NCBI GenBank assembly: GCA_964034945.1
Contig: OZ035962.1
Coordinates: 67,160,274 to 67,224,273, forward strand
DNA: 64,000 nucleotides
From: Chrysopilus asiliformis
Taxonomy: Eukaryota > Arthropoda > Insecta > Diptera > Rhagionidae
Direction of reading: 5' to 3'
The translations under genes and the position numbers were made by a program. The notes under the pieces are model-generated. The model ran no database searches. It was not told where the DNA came from and saw only the letters and a program-made list of their open reading frames with translations. Of the stretch, positions 30,875 through 41,303 are shown piece by piece. The number at the start of each line of letters is the position of its first letter. Within the stretch, counting starts at the first letter, position 1.

Positions 30875-31721
30875 TTTTAATCCCTCGAACTGCGCGGTTT
30901 CGGACTGCGCGCTTTCGCAACTGCGAGGTTAAGTTTTTAATACCAAAATTTCGAACTGCGCGGTAAAAATTTCGCAGCTGCGTGGTTTTTTTACAATTTC
31001 CGTATAAAAAACATGTTCTGAACATATATTTTGGTGAATCCCCGACAAGAAGGAATCAGCTGGTAATTTGGTATCTTCGTACATATTTGGTAATTTCGTG
31101 CTTATATTAGTGGAAATTGTGACATTAAGTAAGACAATTGGTGCGGACGAATTTGAAGACTTAGAGTCAGAAGATATCATGGAAGTCCTTGCAAGCAATG
31201 AAGAAAATGTGACTGCTGACGATATGTTGACACAGTTCGGCGATAATTATAGCGACGAAAACGATGAAAGTGAAGTTATAGAGGTTATAAGAAAGAAAAA
31301 CCTTACGCACGAAAAACTGACAAATTTTTTAATGCTTGGTAGTCAACTTTAATAAGAAGCTCTTAATATGGACCCTGATATGGAGCGTGCCTTAAAATTT
31401 CGGTGAAATTTGACAGCCGCTTTAGCCCCATACGTAGAAATGCATAATGAAAAACAAAAATCGGGTAATCAATCACTAATTTTTCAAAAAGATTAGTAAT
31501 ACATATCATATCTTTGTATTACTTTAAATATGTCGTTATATCTTTGTATTACTTTAAATATGTCGTTAAATAAAAACTTTTTTCTATTTTTTTTGGAATT
31601 TTTCTAATATCTGGGACATAACCCCAATATTTCATACAAAGTGTAGGGTTCACAGTGCGCGGTTTCGCAGTGCGCGCTCTTTTTGTGGAACGTATCTACC
31701 GCGCAGTTCGAGGGATTACTG
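30875..31721 (+). mobile_element. Tigger/pogo-like element, copy 1
   Basis: The right end GCGCGCAGTTCGAGGGATTACTG style sequence is followed by TA; the left end AATCCCTCGAACTGCGCGGT is its inverted copy with the outer CAGT lost. ACTGCG/CGCAGT motifs are reiterated at both ends. It carries the C-terminal part of a CENP-B/jerky-like transposase. Copy 2 lies at 54070-55433. Confidence 0.8.
31068..31465 (+). pseudogene. Tigger/jerky-type transposase C-terminal relic
   Basis: A 94-codon open frame has the acidic segment DEFEDLESEDIMEVLASNEE then NVTADDMLTQFGDN, ending NFLMLGSQL-stop. A shifted frame continues with NMDPDMERALKFR. Acidic tails followed by MDP--ER are typical of the end of Tigger/jerky transposases. 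The DDE and CENP-B DNA-binding parts are missing. Confidence 0.65.
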
Positions 31722-31723
31722 TA

Positions 31724-32050
31724 CTAATCAAATACAAAATGACCAAATGGATAAAAAATCGTTAAACAAAAGTTTTGCAAAAAAGCTTTTATTAAAAAAA
31801 ATGAACTAAAAACGAAAAATTAATTTTTTAGTCGCTGTGCATCACAAATAAAAGCTAGATAAAAGCATAAAAAATAAAAGAAATATTTATGTTTTTATTT
31901 CTGGCACATAGGGCCCAAGAATTTTTTTTTTTTTGATAATGTACTAATTTCTTAATAAAAGCTTTTACGCGAACACATGTTTGTGTAAAAGCTTTTAGGT
32001 TACTTCCTTTTCTGTATTTGAATTAAATTTTAAATTTCGCTCCCCACTCT
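31724..32050. other. Unassigned AT-rich DNA
   Basis: AAAAGCTTTTATTAA motifs occur in both orientations (31784, 31950), hinting at a small inverted repeat. No gene is seen. Confidence 0.4.
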
Positions 32051-32553
32051 GGGGTGCGTTCCTTTATTCCCGAGTAAAGTGAAGGTTGGGTTTGTCAAAG
32101 TTAGAACAGCTGATTGCCAAAGTTGAAATTTTACCGACGTTAACTCTGATTAAAAGAACGCGATTTGGTTAACTTTGGCAGCAGTGATGTGCACAACAAT
32201 ACAATAAAAATATGTCGGACCAACAAATGATCAAAGCATGTCGTATTTTTTATTTACAAGGACCACAATAATATCCTCCATTATTCTGCACAAAACTCAT
32301 TCGAAACTACGAGACGAATTGACAGTTGATTGACAGTTGTAACCGTCTCGGTTAACTTTATGACGTTCTTTAATTTCAATTAAAGTTAACTTTCTCCAAA
32401 TCAGCTCTCGAGCAAAGTTGAGAAAAGTAACTTTGACAGCTTAACTTTGGCATTTAGGAACGGCAGTAAAGTTTACTGAGCGTTAACCCTAGGCATTTAA
32501 GAACGCATTTCTCTTTACCGCGGTTAACCACGGTTAATAAAGGAACGCACCCC
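32051..32553. mobile_element. MITE with GGGGTGCGTTCCTTTATT ends
   Basis: GGGGTGCGTTCCTTTATT at 32051 is matched by AATAAAGGAACGCACCCC ending at 32553. Variants of TTAACTTTG / AAAGTTAAC and of AAGAACGC are reiterated inside. The target duplication is not clear, but the architecture matches the TTA/TAA set. Confidence 0.75.
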
Positions 32554-34308
32554 TGACCAAATTCGATTTAAACTCCGGTTATATAGTAAACTGGAGTTAA
32601 AACCGGATAAATGGAAAAAAATATACTCCAATTTACAAAAAATCGCCCAACCTGGTAACTGTGACTGTGATTCGTGTGAGTGTGAAGCTGGCATAACCCG
32701 AATTCGGTCATGAATCCAGTAAATTAGAATGTGTTACATGTTTACTCAAACAATTTAGGGTTGAAAGTCCGGCTTATAAAGGATTTCGTTTTGTTGAATA
32801 TCCATAACGTAAAATGATCATTAATAAAGAATTCGAAAAAATGTCAAAGTTTTAGACGAAATCTTAATGTTATCTAATTATTATTATCATTAAATTCAAT
32901 GCTGGGGATTATACTATTATTATTGAACTCTGAAAAAAAAAATAAAAAATGAATAGGGCCGATCGAATCGGACAACAACCTATCAACAACTCACCCAAAT
33001 AAACGTCAATTTAAGATTCGATCCCTGGCGGGCATTGTCGCTAGTGAATAGCAGAATAATAAATGAAAGAGTGAAGAGCCGAGACGCCAAGAATTCTTGC
33101 TTATCTTTTGATGAATGAACATCATTAGGAAAGGTAAGAAAATCGTATACGAGTAAATTTCAGAAGGTGGCAAAAAGCGCCGGTCTTCGAATGCTGCATG
33201 CCTTAAAATCATGTATAAAATCATAGCAGCATAGTATAGCCACAGCACAGCGTCAGGCATCAACCTTCATTTATTCGGGGGTCCACGTCATTCAAAAGTA
33301 TTTCTACCTTGGAATTGCTGAGAGTTGATGCCAGCTACCTACTGAGTAATTTAAATTAATTGGGCGGACGACAAGACGCTTCACAATGTTTTGTTTATTA
33401 TTATTTTCGTTACATCTAAGCTCATCTCAGCTTACCTTCTTACCTTACCTCTAATGCATGTAACAACTAACTTTATGAGTTGAAAGATTTAAATAATAAA
33501 AAATCCACCTTTGCAAAGATACATGCCTCTACGCTTTAAGATTCTTTTTTATTCTTTCTCGTTTTGTAATAAAAATTATTAATAATCAGATATGAGAAAA
33601 GATAACTTTGCTGATGACGACACCGATAATTCTAAAAATGTTTATGACTCTACCAAAAGAGTCGAGTATTATGGCTAATCAACGTATTGATTCATGAAAT
33701 CCGTGCAACAATGTTGTCACAAGTTACATCAAGTATTTACCTAACTATATTTACAACATATTTAAATAAATGCAAAATAATTATAGAAGGTATCTAATAA
33801 ATATTTATCTTCCTGAAGTTTTTTTTTTCATTAAAATTAAAATTATTGAGCAACGTGTGTTATGCTATTTTAAAATATAAATTTTATGGGGAATACAAAT
33901 AAACAGCGATAATCCAAAGAGAAGCTGAAAATTGGGCAGAAAACACTTTCTGACAACTTATACAATTATGGTGAATTATCGCGATTTTTTTTAGCACAGT
34001 CGGAGGGGGTCGGGGAATTAATGATTTTTTATCTGGAATGATCCATAGAAAATTTATAAAACAAATGTTTAAAAACTGCGTGGTATCAATAAAAAGACTT
34101 AAAAAATGGTTACAATTGTTCTCGGAAATGCCTAGTAAACTACGTAAGTTTAGCACCTCATAAATGACCTGCCAAAATCAGTGGAGAAGCTACAGTACAG
34201 ACAGTCTACACAGCGTCTAGTCAATTTTAAATCAATTAAGGTATTCTAAAATAATACAGTAAAATATTTATCAACAAATACTTTTTTTACAATGAAATTG
34301 ATACACAA
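32554..34308. other. Unassigned DNA
   Basis: No gene is recognised in 1.75 kb. An isolated GATTCGATCCC at 33016 resembles a tRNA B-box, and TATAAAATCATAGC lies at 33210, but no tRNA, SINE or LTR structure can be built around them. Confidence 0.4.
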
Positions 34309-34530
34309 TGGCCCTTACCACTGAGCTGTTACTAATTTATTAACAGCTTAAAGCATATACAAAACGGTCTTATTGTATGCTAATTCTAGTAAGTTTTCAT
34401 TCATTTATCACAGCGAATTGGAAACTTTCCAAAAAAACTAGAATTCGAACCGAAATTAGCAAGAATTTAGCCCGTTTCGCACACACTAAAAGCTGCTACT
34501 AAGTTAGTTACAGCTCATTGATAAGGACCA
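34309..34530. mobile_element. 222-bp MITE, GGCCCTTACCA ends
   Basis: TGGCCCTTACCACTGAGCTG then TTACTAA at the left is inverted at the right (TTAGTTACAGCTCATTGATA then AGGACCA). AGCTGTTA/TAACAGCT-type motifs recur four times. No clean target duplication is seen. Confidence 0.65.
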
Positions 34531-34732
34531 ATGAAATTTATTGCCTATCCTCAGGTGAACTGAGGATAGGCATAAATTACGTTTTTCTCTTTAAAACAAT
34601 GAAATGAGCTTTTTTTTTTCTTTTTCTTTATTTGTGGAAAAAAACTTAATATAATACAATTAACAGGCCCAGAGCAGCTTTGAAACAATGAAATGAGATT
34701 TGAAATAATGGAATGAGCTTTTTCCTGTCTTA

Positions 34733-35584
34733 ATGGGCCTCCACACGTTCAATGTTACTTGACAATTTTACTTGAATGATTCGTGTTTCAAGTAACATTG
34801 ATCGTATGAATGCTCTTCAATGTTACGTTTGCAGGCAATTTCCATCAATGTTACTTGACGAATATTTTCATCAATAATACTTGTCAAGTAACATTGAACG
34901 TTAAAGGAGCCTCCACAAGTTCAATGTTACTTGACAATTTTACTTGAATGACTCATATTTCAAGTAACATTGATCGTTTGGATGTTCTTCAATGGTCTTG
35001 TCAAGTAAAAAGTCTACATTGACGAAAATCAAAATTATTTTGATATTCATTAATGTTCATTGAAAGTAACATTGATGGTTTAGAGAGCATTCATAAATGT
35101 TACTTGTCAATATACCAGGTGCTCTCTGTTATTCAAGGAAATATGTCCGATATTCGGCAATATTCGCGGGAATTCCTCAGTGAGTTCATTGACATTTACT
35201 GGAAGAATGAGTGTCGGTGGAAAGTAAAATCTATGCGTTATATTAATAAAGATTTGAAACTGAAAGCGTATGAAAAACTACTAGATAAAATGAGAGAAGT
35301 GGATCCACATGCAACAGTTAATACCGTGAAAAAAATATAAATATTTTGCGAATAAATTTTAGAGCCGAATTAAAAAAGATAGAAAAATCTAAAAAATCGG
35401 GATCAGGACAGGACGAAGTTTATCAACCATCATCGCTAAGATATACGAATGTACTGACCAAAATCTTGACGAAAACATTATCTATGTTCAGTGTTACGTG
35501 TAGAGGTAATTTTCATCAATGTTACTTGATGCAAATTTTCATCAATAATACTCGTCAAGTAACATTAAACGTGTGGAGGTCCCT
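34733..35584 (+). mobile_element. TTA-flanked element carrying a MADF ORF
   Basis: Ends ATGGGCCTCCACACGTTCAA and its inverted counterpart (CGTGTGGAGGTCCCT) are flanked by TTA at 34730-34732 and 35585-35587. CAAGTAACATTGA or its complement is repeated about fifteen times, mainly in the left 350 bp and the last 100 bp. A second GAGCCTCCACAAGTTCAATG at 34907 suggests an internal duplication of the left end. TTA sites and a MADF protein both point to PIF/Harbinger. Confidence 0.88.
35143..35500 (+). pseudogene. MADF-domain protein (transposon-borne), one frameshift
   Basis: From ATG at 35143: MSDIRQYSREFLSEFIDIYW then KVKSMRYINKDLKLKAYEKL and VDPHATVNTVKK. The frame breaks near 35330-35345 and continues NILRINFRAELKKIEKSKKS then GSGQDEVYQPSSLRY. 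This is a whole MADF domain (Adf-1-type DNA binding: FI-LY---P-LW--KS--Y, AYEKL, TVKKKIN-LR--F--EL-K---S--SG-G-D-VY-P-LWY). MADF proteins are known partners of insect PIF/Harbinger transposases. One small indel and loss of the final W are the only visible damage. Confidence 0.85.
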
Positions 35585-35920
35585 TTAAACTGTCATAGCG
35601 AAGAAACTTTCACGGCTAGCTCAGATTTTCTTTGTTGTTTTTAGGGGATTAAAAAGACAGGATCAATTCCCGTCTAGGCGAGAGCGATTTGATAACTAGA
35701 TAATGGCAATTCGAAATTAGCTTTTGGCGCTATTTTTCAAAAGAGTTTTTCATAGACCCAGATCTAAAAGAAATACCAACTTAACATTTTAATATGGAAA
35801 TATTGCTAATTGTTTGAGGATTAAGAAAAATTTAAATCACGTAAATTGTTTACAAAATTAGAAAAGAAAATGAAAAATACCTCACGATACATACAAATTT
35901 AAACAGCCCATATTCGAATA
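35585..35920. other. Unassigned DNA between two elements
   Basis: About 330 bp with no recognised gene or repeat. It ends at the TA target of the mariner-type element. Confidence 0.5.
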
Positions 35921-37231
35921 ACGGGTGGGACAGGAAAATCTGGAATCAAACTGGCGGTAATCTACACGGCTGTCAACAAGCTTTTTTAAATATGCTAATA
36001 GCCTATCTTGTAGAGCTTGCTTTTTTCTTTCTCCCTGTGTTTTTCAAAATTCTTTAATTATTTTAAAAAGTGTAGAAAAATTGCGTCCAAAGAAGACACT
36101 CTCAGATCAAGAGTGTACAACTTCTATTCTGACAACATCGACAAGGGCAAGAGTCATACTGTTCGGCATTTCCTAGCCGAAGGTTTCAAATCATCCACTC
36201 TATATTCGATTCTAAAGTGTTTTGAAAATAACCTGCCAGCTCATCGTATAGTTGGGTCCGGTGGATCCGGCAGAAAATTCACACCGCGCAAACTGGCTTC
36301 CTTGAAGCGGTTGATGGACAATAAGGATGGGATTTCACAGCGCCAAGCAGCCAAAAAGTTTGGATGCACTCCATTACGATTCGCAGAGGTCTTAAGAAGC
36401 TAAACATCAAAGCCCGTAGGAAACAACGCATTCCTCAACGATCCGCCGCCCAGATTTCCAACGCCAAAAGGTTGAGTGGTCGACTTTTTCGAAAGTTTGG
36501 GAAGGCCGCTTGGATCATCGACGACGAGTCGTATTTCACCCTCTCGCACTCAACTATCAGCGGTAACCAGACTTTCTACACATCCGACATTAACGCCACC
36601 CCTCCTAGCGTTAAGTTCTTCCGCAAAGCCAAGTTTGAGAAAAAGGTTCTGGTCTGGATTGCCATTGGACCAAATGGCTTGTCGAAACCTCTGATTAAGG
36701 AGTCTAACTTCGCCATTAACGGTCTACTTGGAGGAGTGCATAAAGAGGAGACTCATTCCTTACATCAGGGCTAAATACGACCAAAACTATGTGTTTTGGC
36801 CCGATAAGGCCAGCTCTCACTACGCAAAAGTGGTGATCGAGCACCTGGACCGCGAGAGGGTGAATTATAGAGGGTGAAGTAGACAACCCCGCTAACCTCC
36901 CGGAAGCCCGTTCTATCGAGGATTTCTGGGGTATTCTTAATTCACATGTCTACGACAATGCCTGGAGAGCAGAAAACACCCGGCAGCTGACCAACCGCAT
37001 CTGGTTATGCCTGCGGAAGATGAACGGAAATCTTGTACAGCGTCTGGCTGAGAGTACCCGAAAGCGGCTCGATAAAATCCGGAGAAATGGTGTCGTAGAA
37101 AATAACTAAAATATGATATTTATAGCATTTTTCACGCTCTTTCTAATGGTGTATAGTATATGTTGAATTGATAATAAAATGATAGAGAAAATTGCGTTTG
37201 AATAAATTCCAGATTTTCCTGTCCCACCCGT
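35921..37231 (+). mobile_element. Nearly full-length mariner-type element
   Basis: Inverted ends of 26 bp start ACGGGTGGGACAGGAAAATC and are identical at both sides. TA flanks them at 35919-35920 and 37232-37233. The 1311-bp length and one central transposase gene are standard for Tc1/mariner. Exact ends argue for a fairly young insertion despite several frameshifts. Confidence 0.93.
36080..37109 (+). pseudogene. Tc1/mariner superfamily transposase, frameshifted
   Basis: The helix-turn-helix region is intact (SKEDTLRSRVYNFYSDNIDK ... GISQRQAAKKFGC). After a frameshift near 36362 come LKKLNIKARRKQRIPQRSAA and the catalytic core IIDDESYFTLSHS, then KVLVWIAIGPNGLS. After a second shift near 36720 come YVFWPDKASSHYA and, past a third at about 36868, NPANLPEARSIEDFWGIL, ending RIRRNGVVENN-stop-like sequence. 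Acidic residues D (IDDE), D (WPDK) and E (SIEDFW) are all present; the last pair is about 37 residues apart (DD37E-like). The third lesion is a small tandem duplication of AGAGGGTGAA. About 340 codons in total. Confidence 0.88.
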
Positions 37232-37385
37232 TAAGAGCGAGGATTGACTACATGCTAGTTATTAAGTCCCTATAGTCTAGGCTAGGAATTTAGTGAAAAG
37301 ATGCCTTTAAACAGAGATAATCAAAAGGGTTGTTTGTTCATTGTAAAGTCAGTAAAGCCTTTTGCTTCAATTCACTTGTCACTAA

Positions 37386-37725
37386 AGCTGGAAACACAAT
37401 TGATGCAGCATGCTGCAGCGTTGTGCGTTCACGCATCGCAATGCATGCAGCAGCATTGGTTGATGACACAACTCATGCAGCGCTGCAGTGCAGTGTCAAA
37501 TGTCATTTGAAAACAAATTTAGGATTGCGCACACTTCATCTTCAAAGAAAATGCGCATATGTGGATAACCATTATTGCAGCATGCAGCAACGTTTTAATT
37601 TTTCAAAACTTTGCGTCGATACACACGCATGCATTGCTGCTGCAGTATCAATTGTGTCTGCAGCGATAAGAATATACACGTTTGATGCGTGCATCGACAT
37701 TACTGCATCAATTGTGTTTCCAGCT
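37386..37725. mobile_element. TAA-flanked MITE with reiterated TGCAGC
   Basis: Ends AGCTGGAAACACAATTGATG and 4 more bases are exact inverted copies, flanked by TAA (37383-37385, 37726-37728). GATGCAGC, GCATGC and CTGCAG motifs fill both sides. Two overlapping open frames here are composition artefacts of these motifs. Confidence 0.88.
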
Positions 37726-37736
37726 TAAGGATGCAT

Positions 37737-37850
37737 AAGCCGGACTCTTCGACTTACTTCTCGGCTTCGGACACCTTCGGCCAAAAAACAAACTTCGACT
37801 TCGGTCAAAATTAAGCCGAAGGTTTGGCTGAAGTCGAAGAACAAGTAAAC
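37737..37850. repeat. GAAGCCGAAG-type repeat, second copy
   Basis: Contains repeated CTTCGGAC, CTTCGGCC, GACTTCGGTC and GCCGAAGG motifs in both orientations, like 5336-5400. Confidence 0.45.
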
Positions 37851-38884
37851 AGTCAAATATCAATGCTTTGAACGCCAGAATTTCGCATATTTTTTTCTGA
37901 AACTCAAGTTTCCCAAAAATTTGTAAACAGAAAATGATTTATTTGCCAGTGAAATTTCCTCGTCAATTCAAAATATTTGGCCAGAAAACTTATCACGATA
38001 AGATTTCGTCTCGAATTAAATAACAGATTCTTTTCGAACATTTTTATCAACGAAATTAGAAATAAATTGAAAAATGCTGTATCTAAAGACTTTTTTTGAG
38101 AGGACATGAAGATAGGCGAAATTTATGTCAAATTCAGACCTAAAATTAATAAAAAATTGTGGAAAATTAGACGAAAAGCTTTTTTCGTAACGAATTTTTT
38201 TGTTAGATGTTGAAAGTTGATTGCAATAGGATTTCAGATTTTTAATTTACTTAAACGCATAGATCTTTTTTCAAATGTTTACATCTATAAAACAAATTCT
38301 AATAACGAATAACCGTTTTGATTTTTTTTAAATTAAAATTATCGAAAAAAAGAAAATTTAAATATTAAAACGCATTTTGAATAAACGATAAAGAAAATTA
38401 ATTTTTTTGTCAATATATTTTGTTAACCGAAAATTCACAGATTACGTGCTGTGGGAGCATCTAAAACTTAATGAAATGCAAAAGAAGAATTTATACCTTT
38501 CAACTCATTAAGCATCCCGCGCCACTATTTGAATATATCACTTTTTTCGCTATTTCTTTACATTTGGAATTTTTTTGTGATCTGTTTTCATTTTTGTGAA
38601 TATACAATTAATTTTTTTTGTGAATATACAACACTTCTTAGTTTACAAGAAAAACAGCTACATCTTCCGATATGATGTTGTGATAAGATTTACAAATTCA
38701 ATAACTTAATTGGTACCTACTACAGAGTTTGTTTTTTTGGGTTTTTTTTCGAATTTGTGATTGGAAGCATTGACCATTCTTCTAAATTCTTAGACGAAGT
38801 GTTCTGAGGGTAGATCCGCGTTTTATGAAAATTACAATGAAAAGTTTTATCGTGAAAAGTGTGTGTTTTCGATTCTGTTTATAA
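37851..38884. other. Unassigned AT-rich DNA
   Basis: No gene, RNA or element border is recognised in about 1 kb. Confidence 0.45.
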
Positions 38885-39066
38885 TCTATATGATATATGA
38901 TAAAGAAGTATATTAGATTTAGTATACCATTTATATCGCATCGAACCAATCATAGAACAGAAAAATGAACTACACCAAGGTGTTAAGGATGACAAAACAT
39001 TTTCATTTCCGTATGTCCGTCCGTCTGTCCGTGAACACCATAGCTTTTGAAAGGATTGAGCTAGAG

Positions 39067-39818
39067 CAGAGCTCGGCACTCCTTGGCTCGTCTGGCTCCT
39101 CACAACGATAACATTTTTATTCAAATTTTACGAGAATACAATCAATGTATGAACATTTTTACTCGACTCTCCAACGCAATGATACGTGTTGGTAGACGAC
39201 GGCCACTTCGGCAGCCGAAATCAAACGATTGACTAACAATCGACGGAGCGAGCCTGCGACAGTCATTCAGTATAATTTCTGTTGATGATGCGTGCGGATG
39301 TATACATTTGCTCCCCAAAACCCTAATTGCTTCCCAAAGTACACTGACGTACGAAATTTTTTTCAGAAATTCGATTTTTTTAGTTTTCATTTTCCATTAT
39401 GAAGCGCTCATATTCAAATTCAAATACTATGTCGTGTGATTGGGAAAACAAATATTTAATAACCACAAATAATGATAACCGTCAATGTCTAGTTTGCAGT
39501 TACATGTCGAATAAAAAATTCAATCTAGAACGCCATTACAACAGCTGTCCTATCAGGTAACAAAATGCAATGTAGCGCATGTTTTGCTAAGCACAGAACC
39601 GGAAATACGTCCCCACAAGTTTTTTTTGCACGACGGAACTTATTATTTTTTTGTAATCGCATCATGATAAATTGTGTAGTCCACTGTTCCTGAACGTCTC
39701 CATCAAAAGCGTAAAAAATGAAAAAGATGCGTTTTCTCATTTCGTGTTATAGTATATGAAGAAACATAAAATTTCTTCGAGTAATAGTAAATCACTACAT
39801 ACATGGTGCCGAGGCCTG
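39067..39818 (+). mobile_element. hAT element inserted in family B
   Basis: Ends CAGAGCTCGGCAC and GTGCCGAGGCCTG are flanked by AGCTAGAG / AGCTAGAC (39059-39066, 39819-39826), an 8-bp target duplication with one later change. Comparison with uninterrupted family B copies (GCTAGAGACTTGAAATTT) confirms the borders. It carries the 5' end of a transposase gene. Confidence 0.92.
39399..39560 (+). CDS. hAT transposase N-terminal zinc-finger ORF (short)
   Basis: ATG at 39399 opens 53 codons: MKRSYSNSNTMSCDWENKYL then ITTNNDNRQCLVCSYMSNKK and FNLERHYNSCPIR-stop. WE-KY ... C-x2-C ... N-ERHY---C is the N-terminal BED-like zinc finger of GTF2IRD2/ZBED-type hAT transposases (C-L-C, RH). The last codons AG|GTAACA look like a splice donor, so the stop may simply be intronic. 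The rest of the transposase is missing. Confidence 0.7.
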   Translation: MKRSYSNSNTMSCDWENKYLITTNNDNRQCLVCSYMSNKKFNLERHYNSCPIR

Positions 39819-40234
39819 AGCTAGACACTTGAAATTTTGTATAGTTACGTTTTTCGTAAATGGATAAGCTTTTGAACGGGCAAAATTGGGCCATTCCATC
39901 CCACCTCCCCTATACAAAGGAAACAGTTTTTTGCAATTGTCTCGAAAACGGTGAGTATTAGTAAAAATTTTATAAAGGTAAAATCTGTTTAGAATATGAT
40001 TTTACATAACCATTTCATACACCAAAATCCAAGCGGACTACTTCTTCCCTCTCTCGCATGCAAATGGATCTTTTTAAATAAACATTTTGTTTGTGATCAT
40101 ATAGAGTATTTGACGATTAACCCCTGGCAATTGTAGCTTTTTTATCTTGTTTTCTCTTTTCAATATTTTTAATTACTACATGGAAAGAAACGCGAATACA
40201 TGTTTTGTTTGGTATAAATATAATGTTGTTGTTA

Positions 40235-40805
40235 CAACTAAAAGAACCATGCAGGATTCGACGTTTTTTATGCCCCTGGGTTAACCTCTGAACCCGTGTA
40301 ATTTTCACTTTGATATAGTACTTTTTGGAAAGGGCACAGTCTCTAGTTTCATCCATTTATGGCGTCAAGAGCCACCGAATTGCAGGGCGGTGGTGAGGGG
40401 TCAACGAACTTTCTTGTGATTTTTCATAGAAATCACTGCAGAAATGGAAATTGTGCCCCTGGGTTAACCTCTGAACCCGTGTAGTTTTCACTTTGATATA
40501 GTACTTTTTGGAAAGGGCACAGTCCCTAGTTTCATCCATATATGGCGTCAAGAGCCACCGAATTGCAGGGGGGTTGTGAGGGGTCAACGAACTTTCTTGT
40601 GATTTTTCATGGCATCTTTTCTGTAAAAAATCACAAGAAAGTTCGTTGACCCCTCACCTCCCCCCTGCAATTCGGTGGCTCTTGACGCCATATATGGATG
40701 AAACTAGGGGCTGGGCCCTTTCCAAAAAGTACTATATCAAAGTGAAAACTACACGGGTTCAGAGGTTAGTTGAGGGGGGCAAAATCGTGCATCGTTCTTT
40801 TGTGT
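40235..40805. mobile_element. Foldback element: two direct and one inverted unit
   Basis: A unit of about 160 bp (CCTGGGTTAACCTCTGAACC ... GAACTTTCTTGTGATTTTTC) occurs at about 40272-40425, 40455-40610 and, inverted, at 40625-40775. The ends (AAAAGAACCATGCA / TGCATCGTTCTTTT) are also inverted. Open frames in all three copies read the same peptide (YMDETRDCALSKKYYIKVK), but there is no other sign of coding. Confidence 0.7.
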
Positions 40806-40934
40806 GCCAAAAAAAAAACGTTTACCACTAAGGTAATTATGTTTAAGGAATAAATATATTCATGGTTATTATGGTGTGAGAATCATGTGTCCAGTTTGGA
40901 GTTTCGTACCAGGTCTTTAGAATAATCACTCTAA

Positions 40935-41300
40935 AGGGAGAACTCCAATTGAGCAGAGGCAGCAGCAGAGGCAGAAGCAGTAGCAGTGGCAGAAGCAGAA
41001 TCTGCTTTCTGTCCCACAATGAAATTTGAATTCTGACGAAAATAGCAGAAACTTGTCAAAACGTTGTACGTATTTATATTCGCGGCATGATTTGTCGTAT
41101 AATATTTTGTTGTTTTTTAAGTATTCAATTAATTTCTCCTCCATTTCAAGTATTACAAATATTTACTTCTGTTCATATATGCAACAAATGTCAACAACGA
41201 TTTGTGAGGTTAAATTGAAAGCAGAAATTTAGAGATTAGAGCTAAAATGTGTTTCTGCTTCTGCCTCTGCTGCTGCCTCTGCCCAATTGGAGTTCTCGCT
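40935..41300. mobile_element. TAA-flanked MITE with GGCAGAAGCAG ends
   Basis: Ends AGGGAGAACTCCAATTGAGC and the inverted AATTGGAGTTCTCGCT are flanked by TAA (40932-40934, 41301-41303). Just inside both ends, GAGGCAGCAGCAGAGGCAGA-type repeats run for about 60 bp in inverted orientation. Confidence 0.85.
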
Positions 41301-41303
41301 TAA

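Larger units (their letters stand above)
38888..40142 (+). mobile_element. Helitron-like family B, copy 4, split by a hAT
   Basis: The left piece holds TAGTATACCATTTATATC and the core GTATGTCCGTCCGTCTGTCC, to GATTGAGCTAGAG (39066). The right piece resumes AGCTAGACACTTGAAATTTT and ends CCCCTGGCAATTGTAGCTTT. The 752 bp between is a hAT element; without it the copy is about 500 bp, like copy 3. Confidence 0.75.

Noticed and set aside
33016..33026. GATTCGATCCC, a tRNA/SINE B-box-like sequence
   Set aside because: No A-box at the proper distance and no acceptor stem or cloverleaf could be drawn; a single 11-bp match is not enough.
33006..33263. 85-codon minus-strand hydrophobic frame
   Set aside because: No ATG context, family or splice evidence; hydrophobic composition is expected from T/A-rich DNA.
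37301..37728. Two overlapping frames (69 and 132 codons) rich in A, C, H
   Set aside because: They lie exactly on the TAA-flanked MITE and are made by its TGCAGC/GCATGC motif array.
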